Notes: generated by a model from the sequence alone, not told the origin. Shown: positions 45,987 to 55,843, counted from the stretch's first letter. The stretch is DNA of 64,000 nt from an uncultured Thermomicrobiales bacterium (GCA_902806355.1 CADCWI010000040.1:1-64000), one strand, 5' to 3'. A program made the numbers and translations.

Positions 45987-46382
45987 GTACTGGCCGGTTT
46001 CATCACCTATGGACGGTCTCTTCTTTGATCAGAAAGGCACTATGAGGCCCCTTCCCGCGTTGCTCGCCTGTTGGATTCAATGTTAGTGACCCGAGCTTAT
46101 CACAGTTCACTGCGATTCAAATGTGATGTGCAGAGGTAGGGCGAAGTCCGGCCCGCCTGCATCTAGCGACGATAGCGGGCAGCACGGTCACAGGCAGCAG
46201 CGATGGTCTCGAAGGGGACGGACTCGGGGGTGGACATGTGAGCACTCCGGAACATGCGCGGACATTAGTGTCCAGTACGTGAGCGCTCACAAGGGAGGGA
46301 GTAGATCATATGATCGAATCAGGGCGGCGTCAAGCAATCCGTGACGTACACTCTGACCGGTGAGAGGTCTGAGGATTGCTCA
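45987..46382. other. AT-richer intergenic region with truncated gene starts and a 12-bp palindrome
   Basis: GTGAGCGCTCAC at 46279-46290 is a perfect palindrome. It is followed by AAGGGAGGGAG and an ATG at 46310 that opens only 17 codons. On the minus strand an ATG at 46237 with GGAG upstream opens 24 codons (to 46163). Both look like 5' ends of deleted genes. The palindrome could be an operator. Confidence 0.4.
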
Positions 46383-47165
46383 TCACGCACTGGAGTCATC
46401 TGGTTGCAAGAGCGGCGGCACTCCACGAGCTTCGTCAGACGGCAAATCGGAATCATCCCCTAGAAAATCCGGACGAGGCAAGCCGGTGACTTTGCCGTCA
46501 TTGATTTTGAAGTGATCAATAACGTGGCCATCTGCACGGGTCACATAGACATAGGATTCGACTCCGATTCGCACGTTGATCGTGTATTGCACTCCCGGTG
46601 CTGGATGGTCTACTGCACCAACGTGTACGCCCCGCGAAAAGGATTCGACTCGAAGGGCAGGATGTCTTTTGGGGTCGTAATAGGAGCTATGCGCATGGTA
46701 GAGGCACATCGATTCGAGGGTCCGAATACCCGAGTACATGTAGGCACGCCCCCAGGGATCAGCACCTTCGTCCACTGCTTCGTCGCGAGCCTTACGCGTC
46801 CGGAAGAACTGAATCAGGAGATCGCCCATGCTGATGTACGCGTCGACCGTCTGCACAATAGTGTCGACATCTCCAGCGAGAGTGACTACGAAGTCAATAT
46901 AGGGACCCGAATCGGGTGGGACCTGATATAAATTTGATTTGATTTCCAGAGAATCCTTGCCGGCAAGGATCGGCCCTAGTATTTCGGTCACGTCGTCTTC
47001 GAAGGTCTTCATATAAGCGGCAAAGCCCTCACGATTTTTTATCCCATACAGTTCGTCAACGTACGGAGTGGGAATTCGGCGCATGAACACAAGCGCGTCA
47101 GTTAGGTCATGGTCTGACCACGTAATCGCCCGTCCCGTGTCAAATGAATCCGAACCATTTGTCAC
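46383..47165 (-). CDS. hypothetical protein, 260 aa
   Basis: I do not recognise it. The GTG start has AGGGAGGCGGGGC upstream. The sequence begins polar, then has DALVFMRRIPTPYVDELYG, EDDVTEILGPILAGKDSLEI, and a region FVVTLAGDVDTIVQTVDAYI with a long helix. The last third is beta-rich (YTINVRIGVESYVYVTRADG) and ends in a Pro/Asp-rich tail. Composition is lower in GC than the neighbours, so it is likely cargo of the last integrated element. Its position beside the element's regulator and recombinase is where accessory or defence genes often sit, but that alone does not assign a role. Confidence 0.65.
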   Translation of the reverse strand: MTNGSDSFDTGRAITWSDHDLTDALVFMRRIPTPYVDELYGIKNREGFAAYMKTFEDDVTEILGPILAGKDSLEIKSNLYQVPPDSGPYIDFVVTLAGDVDTIVQTVDAYISMGDLLIQFFRTRKARDEAVDEGADPWGRAYMYSGIRTLESMCLYHAHSSYYDPKRHPALRVESFSRGVHVGAVDHPAPGVQYTINVRIGVESYVYVTRADGHVIDHFKINDGKVTGLPRPDFLGDDSDLPSDEARGVPPLLQPDDSSA

Positions 47166-47263
47166 GCCCCGCCTCCCTGTCTGATCTGTTTTACCGATTA
47201 TATGGAATCTGACCGGAGTCTAGCAGTCGATGGCAAAACAGACTCTCTAGCGATCACTTATGA

Positions 47264-47269
47264 TATAAT
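47264..47269 (+). promoter_or_regulatory. -10 box of the regulator-recombinase operon
   Basis: TATAAT stands 23 bases before the ATG of the helix-turn-helix gene at 47293, with AAAGGAAAGGAAC as ribosome site between them. A clear -35 box is not seen; GACTCT at about 47241-47246 is a weak candidate. The short leader fits a strong, possibly self-regulated promoter. Confidence 0.6.
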
Positions 47270-47292
47270 GTAGATAAAGGAAAGGAACTGGA

Positions 47293-47679
47293 ATGACGAA
47301 CATGGGCGACAGTTTCGGGTCACGGCTTCGATTCGTGCGGAAGAGATGGTACCTGACGCAACCCCAGTTGGCGGACATTTCAGGTGTTGGAGTCGCGACC
47401 GTGCGCCGTGCGGAGAATGGCTACTTCGAACCCCGCCTCGAATCCGCCCGTCGTCTTGCTGACGCCCTCCATGTTCGGGTCGAATGGCTCTTGACCGGAG
47501 ACAGTGGCGTCATGGTCCTCCCTTCGCACATGACGGTCGATGAACAGATGCAAATGCGTCCATCGGCAGATAGCGAGCATCCGGACACCGTCCTAATCGT
47601 CGGACCGGGGCCGTGGTACCGGGACGCCGACGGAGAATGGCAGGTCGACGTGGCAGCGGAGAGAATGAATCAGGGATGA
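47293..47679 (+). CDS. XRE-family helix-turn-helix regulator
   Basis: A 128-residue protein. Residues 8-70 are a Cro/CI-type helix-turn-helix: FGSRLRFVRKRWYLTQPQLA, then DISGVGVATVRRAENGYFEP and ESARRLADALHVRVEWLLTG. The C-terminal 55 residues are acidic and beta-like (HPDTVLIVGPGPWYRDADGE) and may bind a partner or ligand. Its TGA overlaps the ATG of the recombinase (ATGA), so the two are co-translated. It is probably the element's repressor and controls integration or excision. The promoter with TATAAT lies just upstream. Confidence 0.88.
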   Translation: MTNMGDSFGSRLRFVRKRWYLTQPQLADISGVGVATVRRAENGYFEPRLESARRLADALHVRVEWLLTGDSGVMVLPSHMTVDEQMQMRPSADSEHPDTVLIVGPGPWYRDADGEWQVDVAAERMNQG

Positions 47680-49220
47680 CGACATCAGCGAAACGGGCGG
47701 CGATCTATGTCCGCGTCTCCAGCGAAGAACAGGTTCAGGGCTACAGCCTTTCCGCTCAGGAGCGGGCAGCCGAAGCCTATTGTCAGTCGCACGGCTGGGA
47801 GATTGTGAAGACCTATCGGGACGAAGGCCGCAGTGCCCGCACCGACAACCTCACCAAGCGTCCTGCATTCGAGGAGATGCTCGACGATGCTGAGCAAGGC
47901 CAGTTTGACATCCTGATCGTCCACAAACTCGACCGGTTTGCCCGCAACCTGCGCATGACGCTGGAAATGCTCGATCGGCTCGAAACAGCAAGGGTCGGAT
48001 TCGTCTCGATCTCCGAACAGATGGACTTCACATCCCCCATCGGCAAAGTGATCCTGGCGACGCTCGCCGCATTCGCGCAGTACTATTCCGACAATCTCAG
48101 CACCGAAACGAAAAAAGGTAAAGCCGAGCGCAAGGCCCAGGGCTTGTACAACGGGATGCTGCCCTTTGGCATCAAGAAGAACTCGTCCGGGATCCCGGTT
48201 CCCGACCCGGAAACCTACGCGGGTCTCCTGCTCGCGTTTCAGCTGGCAGCCGCTGGGAAAAGTGACCGGGAAGTCGCCCAAGCGCTCAACGCAGCCGGCT
48301 ATCGCACTACTGGAAACCGCGGGCGCAATCCCTTTACAAAGGACACCGTCTGTCGCCTGCTCCAGAACCGGTTCTTTTTAGGGGAACTGCCCGACGGGAG
48401 TGGTGACTGGATCATGGGGGCTCACGAGCCTGTTCTCGATGATGCGCTCTTCGACCGAGCCCAAGAGGCGCGGAGGGAGAACCGCACAGCCCCTGGTCCG
48501 CGCAGCGTCCCGTCTACCCGACGAACGCATTCACTGTCCGGTCTGGGCGTGTGCGGCTACTGCGGTGGACGCTTGCATATCCAGACCGATCGTCATGGAC
48601 GGGCCCGGATCTACTGCTATCGGGGGAGCCAGGGACCCGCTTGCCCACAGCGTTCCGTGAAGATCGACGGGATCGAAGCCCAGGTCAGGCAGTATCTGGC
48701 GACCTTCCACCTACCAGACGAAACGGTGACCGAGATTATCGACCTGTACGACCGAGCGAGCGACCAGCGGGATCACTCTGAGGACCGAAGGCGAGAAATC
48801 GCAAATCGGCTCGAGCGGATACGCGAACTCTACAAATGGGGAGACCTCACAAGGGAGGCATATGCGGCAGAACGGGATCAACTTGGGACGGACCTGAGCA
48901 CGCTGACCGGAACTACCGATCGAGCCAACATCATGGCACAGGCGGCGGCGTTCCTGCGCGATTTGCCAGCGGCGTGGGACGCGGCAACGCCGAACGAGCG
49001 CAACGCCCTCGCCCGTCTCGTGTTTCAGTCAGTGGAGATCACGGATGCTCGAGTCGTCGCCGTAGTCCCTCAGCCCGACTTCACCCCGTTTTTCGTAGCC
49101 CGAGCAGAAGCGGATGAAATGCTCGTGAGCAACAAAAACGGCCCCGAGGAGTCGGAGCCGTCAAGTGAGGTATTGAACGGGCGGAAGCGACGGGATTCGA
49201 ACCCGCGATCTCAGCCTTGA
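47676..49220 (+). CDS. large serine recombinase (site-specific integrase)
   Basis: A 514-residue complete enzyme. The resolvase domain has AAIYVRVSSEEQ with catalytic Ser15 and Arg13, plus VHKLDRFARNLRMTLEMLD. The recombinase domain has LLQNRFFLGELPDGSGDWI. A zinc ribbon (CGYCGGRLHIQ, then YCYRG and ACPQ) and a coiled coil ELYKWGDLTREAYAAERD follow, and the C-terminus is AWDAATPNERNALARLVFQS. The last 12 codons and stop (RKRRDSNPRSQP) lie on the strand opposite tRNA-Asp, so the gene end and probable attachment site coincide. It likely integrates and excises the island. Start coupling with the upstream regulator supports the ATG at 47676. Confidence 0.95.
   Translation: MTTSAKRAAIYVRVSSEEQVQGYSLSAQERAAEAYCQSHGWEIVKTYRDEGRSARTDNLTKRPAFEEMLDDAEQGQFDILIVHKLDRFARNLRMTLEMLDRLETARVGFVSISEQMDFTSPIGKVILATLAAFAQYYSDNLSTETKKGKAERKAQGLYNGMLPFGIKKNSSGIPVPDPETYAGLLLAFQLAAAGKSDREVAQALNAAGYRTTGNRGRNPFTKDTVCRLLQNRFFLGELPDGSGDWIMGAHEPVLDDALFDRAQEARRENRTAPGPRSVPSTRRTHSLSGLGVCGYCGGRLHIQTDRHGRARIYCYRGSQGPACPQRSVKIDGIEAQVRQYLATFHLPDETVTEIIDLYDRASDQRDHSEDRRREIANRLERIRELYKWGDLTREAYAAERDQLGTDLSTLTGTTDRANIMAQAAAFLRDLPAAWDAATPNERNALARLVFQSVEITDARVVAVVPQPDFTPFFVARAEADEMLVSNKNGPEESEPSSEVLNGRKRRDSNPRSQP
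49134..49161 (-). terminator. intrinsic terminator of tRNA-Asp
   Basis: On the minus strand ACGGCTCCGA, loop CTCC and TCGGGGCCGT form a 10-bp stem with one G-T pair, followed by TTTTTG. It begins about 20 bases after the tRNA. It lies inside the recombinase coding region on the other strand. Confidence 0.75.
49135..49194 (+). repeat. att-like direct repeat, right copy
   Basis: It covers the tRNA-Asp terminator, the trailer and the last 13 bases of the tRNA gene. By eye it matches 17341-17400 at 50 of 60 positions in the same orientation. Since it lies at the end of the recombinase gene, it is the natural candidate for the right attachment site. Confidence 0.6.
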
Positions 49221-49255
49221 CAGGGCTGCATGTTAGGCCACTACACCACGCCTCC
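49182..49255 (-). tRNA. tRNA-Asp (GTC)
   Basis: On the minus strand GGAGGCG pairs with CGCTTCC (one G-T) as acceptor stem. The anticodon stem CAGCC/GGCTG encloses CTGTCAA with anticodon GTC. The T arm is GCGGGTTCGAATCCCGT. The discriminator is G and CCA is not encoded. It is the insertion site for the island to its left and is overlapped by the recombinase gene on the other strand. Confidence 0.95.
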
Positions 49256-49316
49256 AGAAGTGACGAGCCGAAGCGTACCACGCTCCTTCTCAGGGCGTCA
49301 ACACCGTGCGCTCGCC

Positions 49317-50327
<1,011 letters not shown>

Positions 50328-50382
50328 GACAGCCCCATCCTTCCGACGACCAGAGCATGTGCCTTGTGCAGCGACTCTACCT

Positions 50383-50556
50383 CTACGACGATTGCGTCAT
50401 CATAACGATAGCCCAGATCACCACGAGCAAAAGGTTGAACAACCCGAACGCGGCCGCGATCAGGACGATCTGCACCTTGGGAGACGGTGGCCAGAGCCGC
50501 CACCCGGCCTGATCCCGAGCGGGCTCTTCCCGATGTGTTGTCTCGTCACTCCTCAT
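50383..50556 (-). CDS. small single-span membrane protein, 57 aa
   Basis: The frame reads MRSDETTHREEPARDQAGWR, then LWPPSPKVQ, a hydrophobic helix IVLIAAAFGLFNLLLVVIW and AIVMMTQSS. It is a single-span protein with a polar N-terminus. It starts at 50556, directly next to the stop of the glycosyltransferase gene, and ends 55 bases before the MoxR gene. Conserved placement inside a tight operon supports a real gene. It may anchor or regulate a complex of the polysaccharide system or serve MoxR. No family is recognised. Confidence 0.7.
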   Translation of the reverse strand: MRSDETTHREEPARDQAGWRLWPPSPKVQIVLIAAAFGLFNLLLVVIWAIVMMTQSS

Positions 50557-51690
50557 TCATGTTCTCCGGACCATGCTTTCGAATACCGTGGCGAGCCGCG
50601 CCGCCGGTTCATGCCAGGAGAACGACCGTGCGCGCGAGATCCGCTCTACAGCGCCGTTCTCCTGAACGCTCCCCGTGACGTGCGACGCGATGGCCGCCGC
50701 GATGGCCGACGTGTCCGCCGGGTCGACGAACGTTGCGAGATCGCCAGCCACTTCCCGCAGCGCCGGGGCCGTTCCCGTGATCACTGGTGCTCCAGCGGCG
50801 AACGCCTCGAGGATCGGCAGGCCGAATCCCTCCGTCCACGACGGATAGAGCACGACCGCCGCGCTAGCGTACAAGGATGGCAGCACGGCTTCCGGCACGT
50901 AATCGAGCAGATGGACGAGTCCATCAGCCTCCATCCGCCGCGCCAAGGCCACCGTCTCCTCATAGCCCCAGCCCGGGCGGCCGGCGATTACCAGCGGCAG
51001 ACGATCACTCGCCGGCATGGTCTGTAGCGCACGGAGCACGCCGAGGTGGTTCTTGCGCGGCTCGATCGTGCCAACCATTAAGAGGAATCGTTCCGGGACG
51101 CCGAGTGCTTCACGGTCCTGAGCACGGAGTATGGGGGCTTCGAAAAACCGCGGTTCGATGCCGTTGCGGATGACGACGACCCTGGCTTCCGGCACGCGGA
51201 GCCGCTCGATCACGTCACACTTGGTCGCTTCCGACACGACCGCGACCACATCGGCCCGGGCGACCTGTCGCGGCACGACCCCCGAAAGATACGACCGCAG
51301 TGCGGGAGTCGTCTGCTCGGGATGAGTCAGAAACGCGAGGTCGTGAACCGTCACGATCCGTGGCACCCGGATCGCCGGCGGTGCGGTGAAATCGGGGGAG
51401 TAGAGCACGTTCCCACGGCCGGTGAGGAACTGGATATCCATGGGTGCCCGGACCCTGAACCAGAGTCGATCGGCTCGCCGCCGGGAAATCGGAAGGCGGA
51501 CGACCTTGCCATTGAAGGGCGGCAACCAGGATCGTTCAGCGTCTTTCGCGGACGGGCCCGCCGGTGCGTGCAGGAGGCGCCACTCCCAGTCCGGGAGCAT
51601 CGGTATCACCGTGCCGAGGATGTTGCGACTGTATCGCCCAATCCCTGCCGTCTGGTCGAATGCCGCGCTTGCCTCTACGAGCGCCCGCAT
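50557..51690 (-). CDS. family 4 glycosyltransferase
   Basis: A 377-residue GT-B enzyme. N-terminal part: FDQTAGIGRYSRNILGTVIP and YSPDFTAPPAIRVPRIVTVH. The C-terminal Rossmann domain has FLLMVGTIEPRKNHLGVLRA, LVIAGRPGWGYEETVALARR and the donor-binding motif PSWTEGFGLPILEAFAAGAP (EGFGLPxLE) with VITGTAPALREVAGDLATFVDP. It transfers a sugar from a nucleotide donor to the growing polysaccharide at the inner membrane. The ATG at 51690 with GGGGAAGG upstream is better than 51705. It follows the flippase-like gene by 27 bases in the operon. Confidence 0.93.
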   Translation of the reverse strand: MRALVEASAAFDQTAGIGRYSRNILGTVIPMLPDWEWRLLHAPAGPSAKDAERSWLPPFNGKVVRLPISRRRADRLWFRVRAPMDIQFLTGRGNVLYSPDFTAPPAIRVPRIVTVHDLAFLTHPEQTTPALRSYLSGVVPRQVARADVVAVVSEATKCDVIERLRVPEARVVVIRNGIEPRFFEAPILRAQDREALGVPERFLLMVGTIEPRKNHLGVLRALQTMPASDRLPLVIAGRPGWGYEETVALARRMEADGLVHLLDYVPEAVLPSLYASAAVVLYPSWTEGFGLPILEAFAAGAPVITGTAPALREVAGDLATFVDPADTSAIAAAIASHVTGSVQENGAVERISRARSFSWHEPAARLATVFESMVRRT

Positions 51691-51717
51691 TGACCTTCCC
51701 CGCATACCGTCACGCGG

Positions 51718-52860
51718 CTATGCATCATCGGACTTGATCTCCTTGCGGAAGTTGATGAAGTAGAGCGGCAACCCGATCAGGATCAGGCTCCAGTAGGTCG
51801 CAAGCCGATCGAGAATCGCGATCGCGGCCGCGGATCCCCCATTGACGTTCAATTCCTTGAGGAGCCAGATCATGAACGCCTCGACGTAGCCAAGCCCTGC
51901 CGGCGTGAAGGGCACGATCGTCACGAGTGCACTCAGCAGAGAGACCACGCTCGACTCGGGAATGCTCAGGTTTACCCCGAGGGATTTGGCGACGAGATAC
52001 ACCCGCAGGCCGTCGCCGATCCAGATCAGTACCCCGATCCCCCCGTACGCAAAGGGATTGCGAAGAATCTCGAAGATTCCCGTATGCAGCTTCTGGAAGT
52101 GATGCGTGAACCGGTCGGGGATAATCCGCTCGAGCCGTTCGCGAAGCAGGAACAGCATCAAGGCGCCGACGACGCCAACGACCACGACCACTCCTCCGAG
52201 CAACACCGCCTGCTCGGCACGAGCTGGCGCATGGGTGCCGAAGACGAGAATGCCAGCACCGAGCACCATCATGACCATCACCACGAGGTCGATCAGGCGC
52301 TCAGCGAGAATCGTTCCCAATCCGACACCGAAGGAGGTTTTCGAATGCTGTTTGAGCAGGTAGCTCCGGTAGGCATCACCGAGGCGGGCAGGCACGACGC
52401 AGTTCGCGAACCAGGAGAGAATGAAGATCTTCACCATCCCCGGCAATGACGGCAACGGGTGTCCGTGCTCCGCGTCGATCCCCACCCGCTCCAGCATCAT
52501 CTTCCAGCGAATCGCCCGGATGACGAATGTTGAATAGAACGTGACCACGGCCAGGGCGAACAAAAGGGGATTCGCTCGTCTCAGCCTCGACCACACATCA
52601 GCCGGATCGATCTCCAGCCGATCGAAGACGAAGTAGACGATCAGCGCCGCGAACGCGAACGATGCCAGCGTGCGGGGTTCCCTGAAGCGGCGTCCGAGTG
52701 ACCCGGGGTCCTGGCCTTCGGGTTGACTCCGGAGCTCGGGAGTCGCTGTCTCGACATCGGATCGCCGACTGACGGGTTGAACGACTCGCCGCCGCTTTCC
52801 CGCATCGTCATTCGAAGCCGGAACTGCGGGATGCTCCGTCGATGTGATGTCAGTCGTCAT
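51718..52860 (-). CDS. lysylphosphatidylglycerol synthase TM-type flippase-like membrane protein
   Basis: A 380-residue integral membrane protein of the UPF0104/LPG_synthase_TM group. After a polar N-terminus of 70 residues there are about 8 membrane segments. Conserved residues include FVIRAIRWKMMLE, SWFANCVVPARLGDAYRSYL, LIDLVVMVMMVLGAGI and IVPFTPAGLGYVEAFMIWL. In lipid and glycolipid pathways such proteins may move lipid-linked sugars. Its ATG overlaps the stop of the upstream O-antigen ligase gene (52857-52860), so translation is coupled. In this operon it likely handles lipid-linked intermediates. Confidence 0.93.
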   Translation of the reverse strand: MTTDITSTEHPAVPASNDDAGKRRRVVQPVSRRSDVETATPELRSQPEGQDPGSLGRRFREPRTLASFAFAALIVYFVFDRLEIDPADVWSRLRRANPLLFALAVVTFYSTFVIRAIRWKMMLERVGIDAEHGHPLPSLPGMVKIFILSWFANCVVPARLGDAYRSYLLKQHSKTSFGVGLGTILAERLIDLVVMVMMVLGAGILVFGTHAPARAEQAVLLGGVVVVVGVVGALMLFLLRERLERIIPDRFTHHFQKLHTGIFEILRNPFAYGGIGVLIWIGDGLRVYLVAKSLGVNLSIPESSVVSLLSALVTIVPFTPAGLGYVEAFMIWLLKELNVNGGSAAAIAILDRLATYWSLILIGLPLYFINFRKEIKSDDA

Positions 52861-54299
52861 GAATGCCGAGCCGCCAACTGTGTGCCCACATTCAGGCCCT
52901 TTCCGTCAGATTCAACGCGTTCCGTCGAGAAACGAGCCATACCGATGGCTATCACCAACGCGAGCTGGATGCCAAGGCTCAGCACGTTCAGATAGTCAAC
53001 CATGCTATGGACCATGAATGCCACAAACGTCGCCCCAGCACCTGTTGTCAACGCCAACCCGAAGGGAGACTTCGGTCGCGACCTTCCGTTCCCTAGTGCG
53101 GAAAGCACCAGGCCACACCAGGCAATAAACGACACCAGACCAGGAAGCCCGCTCTCCGCACCCAACTGCAAGTAGCCATTATGGGCGTGCCCACGGCTCC
53201 GTCGAAAACGCCACTCAGGAGTGTACTCCCGGAACTCACGATCGAAATCCCCGGCCCCGACTCCACTGAACGGATTGTCGGCGAGCATCCGGGTCGCGGC
53301 ACCCCAGTGCGCGCGACGTTCCTCCGTTGCCCAATTCGCCGGAGTCACGTGCACCCGCCCCCCGAACGACTCGAACGCTGCTATCCCCCGTTCCCACGCC
53401 CCATTGCCCACGGGAGTCTGCATCAGGACGAGGCACGCACACAGCCCCAGGCCGAAACAGGCGAGCCGTGTGCGAGCGGGCAACAAGAAGGGGATCACCA
53501 GAAGAGCAGCCCCGAAACCGAGCCAGCCGCCGCGGGACTGGGTCAGAAGGAGCGTGATCGTGCCTATGGACACGGCCGCCAGCAACAACGCCAGCATGCC
53601 CGGCGTGATCTGAGACCGGAGTGGTGCAGAAAGGGCAACAGCAAGGACCGCCAGCAGGAGGGGAACCGAGAGCTCAAGATAAGCGGCGAGCGGGTTTGGC
53701 TCACCGAACGTTCCGTAGGCTCTCAGCACGCCGTTGACGAAGAACGACGCCGGCCCGTCCTCCGCGACTACCTGCGCAATCGCGTAGGTCGACACTCCAA
53801 TCACGGCCACAGCCATCGATCCAAGGACGATCAGTACCTGATGGACCGATCTGAGCTCGGTGCGCGCCACAAGGTACGCGAACAGGGCAACACTCCACTG
53901 ATATACGACCGACGCCCAACGCATGCCGTCTTCCGCCGCGACGACTGAACCGACAAGTGCGATCAACACGCTGGCATAACCCCACGTCACACGGTCGAGG
54001 GGAACATGCCTCCGCACGGCACGCGGCAACCAGCCCACTGCCAGGCAGATGACCGCCATTTTGGTCACCGTGACTGTCGTCCCATGCATTTCAAAGACGA
54101 AGGCGGTCTGCACCGGCACACTCACGGCCAGCAGACCAAGCATGATCTCCGTTCTCCTGAACGCCAGAAGAGAACCGGCGACAATGACCGCAGCGAGGGA
54201 TGCCCATGGCACCAGCGGGCTCAGCGTCACCGCAAGGGCAATCGTGGCTAGGGCAAGGAGGGGCATTGAGGGGTCAGGGATGGTGAGGACCCGCTTCAT
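52857..54299 (-). CDS. O-antigen ligase/polymerase-like membrane protein, copy 2
   Basis: A 480-residue WaaL/Wzy-type protein with about 12 membrane segments. The family signature is clear: NPFSGVGAGDFDREFREYTP, then GHAHNGYLQLGAESGLPGLV, with the conserved His residues. It begins MKRVLTIPDPSMPLL; the ATG overlaps the stop of the preceding ligase-like gene (54296-54299). It joins or polymerises lipid-linked sugar chains at the outer face of the membrane. A second homologue in the same operon suggests one acts as polymerase and the other as ligase, or that there are two chain types. Confidence 0.92.
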   Translation of the reverse strand: MKRVLTIPDPSMPLLALATIALAVTLSPLVPWASLAAVIVAGSLLAFRRTEIMLGLLAVSVPVQTAFVFEMHGTTVTVTKMAVICLAVGWLPRAVRRHVPLDRVTWGYASVLIALVGSVVAAEDGMRWASVVYQWSVALFAYLVARTELRSVHQVLIVLGSMAVAVIGVSTYAIAQVVAEDGPASFFVNGVLRAYGTFGEPNPLAAYLELSVPLLLAVLAVALSAPLRSQITPGMLALLLAAVSIGTITLLLTQSRGGWLGFGAALLVIPFLLPARTRLACFGLGLCACLVLMQTPVGNGAWERGIAAFESFGGRVHVTPANWATEERRAHWGAATRMLADNPFSGVGAGDFDREFREYTPEWRFRRSRGHAHNGYLQLGAESGLPGLVSFIAWCGLVLSALGNGRSRPKSPFGLALTTGAGATFVAFMVHSMVDYLNVLSLGIQLALVIAIGMARFSTERVESDGKGLNVGTQLAARHS

Positions 54300-55843
54300 T
54301 TCGGGGCCGTCAGAGGATCGCTCCTGGCTGTCAGGATGAATGCAACGGCGAGCCATGTCAGCACCGCCAGATCCGGCAGGAAGTATCCGTTGTCGATCAT
54401 CCCATGGGCGAGGCCACCAACCAGCGCCGCCACGCCACCGATGGCGGCTGCATCCGCTCGAATCGAGGTCAGCCACCTGGCGCACCAGGCAACGAGCCCC
54501 GCGGCGATGCCGGTAAAACACGCGAGACCCGCGACGCCGAGTCGCAGCCAGACATCGAGGGCCAGGTTGTGGGGATGGGAGGTATAGCGCTCCAGCCACG
54601 CCGCCGGTTCGATGTATCTCCTGCTGTACTGGTAGAGAAACTGGTCAGGACCAACCCCGAACAGCGGGTGGTCGAGCGCCATACGGAATGCGGAGCGCCA
54701 GATCGCGAATCGCGTCGGTTCCGAACCGAACCCGCCAGCATCGAAAAGCCGCTCCCGCGCGGTCGCCACCAGAACGAGAGCACCCGCGAGGGAGAGCCCC
54801 GCAAACCAGATCAGCGCTCGCCGCATGCGCAGCAACAGCAATGCGGACACGGTTCCGATCACTACGGCGATCAGGGCTCCACGGGAAAACGTCGCGAGCA
54901 CTCCCACGGCCTGGAACGCGATACAGACCCAGAGCAGCGATGATGATCTTGGCAGTCGCAAGCCGAACGGAAGCGTGATCAGCAATGTTCGTTCAAGAAA
55001 CAATGCGAGATTGTTGGGATGGGAATATGTCGCGGTCGCGCGCCTGATTGCCCCGTCAATGACACCGCCGGTGCCAGTGTAAAGCTCGAGACAAGCGACC
55101 GCTCCGACAACGGCGCCAACAGCAACGACACAGCGCCAGACGTAGGTTCTTGCCGACCGTTCGCGGAAGACCACCAGCGCGCACCACAACAGCAGCAGCG
55201 GTTCCACTATGACAAGACGGAGCTCCCGCAGCGCCTCGGCGCGATAGGCGGTCTCGGGCATCGTCCAGAACGCAAGGAATCCGGTCGGTAACAGCAGGAG
55301 CGCCGGGAATACCACTTCTATTGGGCTGGCTACCGCCACAATGGCCGTCCGGATGACCGTCCAGCCGGACAACACTGTTCGCAGAGCCAGTCCCGCGGCA
55401 GACGTCAGGATGCCGATTTCCAGCAAGCTGAACGATCCGACGGAGAGTGGATGGATCTCGAATGCGGTGGGAACCGCAAGCACAACCCCGCCCAAGGCTC
55501 CACAGGGAGAGACTGATGCAAGCGCGATCAGTATCCCCACCATCGCGAAAGCCAGGATCGGTAGCTCGCCGGTGTCGTTCCAGATCGCCACGCCGATGGC
55601 CACGTAAGCCGCGGTGACGAGGCAGGCGACACGCAGCCCTCCGCTCGCACTGGCGAGCATGGCAGAAACGACATCGGTTTGCGGCTCGTGGATCGTGACA
55701 TCACGACCGACGCTTCGCTTTCGCTCCGGGGCTTCGTGACCCGCAAGTGGCAGTGCTGAGCCCTTGATGCGCTGCTCAGGCACGTCGGCTCGGCTGCCAA
55801 TTTGGCATTGTGGGCAACCGGGGCGCCAAACCGTCGTCTTCAT
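54296..55843 (-). CDS. O-antigen ligase/polymerase-like membrane protein, copy 1
   Basis: A 515-residue relative of copy 2 with about 11 membrane segments. The signature is LFGVGPDQFLYQYSRRYIEP, then ERYTSHPHNLALDVWLRLGV, and further back YSHPNNLALFLERTLLITLP. The first 60 residues are polar, with a CPQC pair, and precede the first membrane segment, unlike copy 2. The ATG at 55843 lies inside the end of the GH39-like gene (overlap about 68 bases), with AGG upstream. Its stop overlaps the next start. A role in surface polysaccharide polymerisation or attachment is likely. Confidence 0.9.
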   Translation of the reverse strand: MKTTVWRPGCPQCQIGSRADVPEQRIKGSALPLAGHEAPERKRSVGRDVTIHEPQTDVVSAMLASASGGLRVACLVTAAYVAIGVAIWNDTGELPILAFAMVGILIALASVSPCGALGGVVLAVPTAFEIHPLSVGSFSLLEIGILTSAAGLALRTVLSGWTVIRTAIVAVASPIEVVFPALLLLPTGFLAFWTMPETAYRAEALRELRLVIVEPLLLLWCALVVFRERSARTYVWRCVVAVGAVVGAVACLELYTGTGGVIDGAIRRATATYSHPNNLALFLERTLLITLPFGLRLPRSSSLLWVCIAFQAVGVLATFSRGALIAVVIGTVSALLLLRMRRALIWFAGLSLAGALVLVATARERLFDAGGFGSEPTRFAIWRSAFRMALDHPLFGVGPDQFLYQYSRRYIEPAAWLERYTSHPHNLALDVWLRLGVAGLACFTGIAAGLVAWCARWLTSIRADAAAIGGVAALVGGLAHGMIDNGYFLPDLAVLTWLAVAFILTARSDPLTAPK

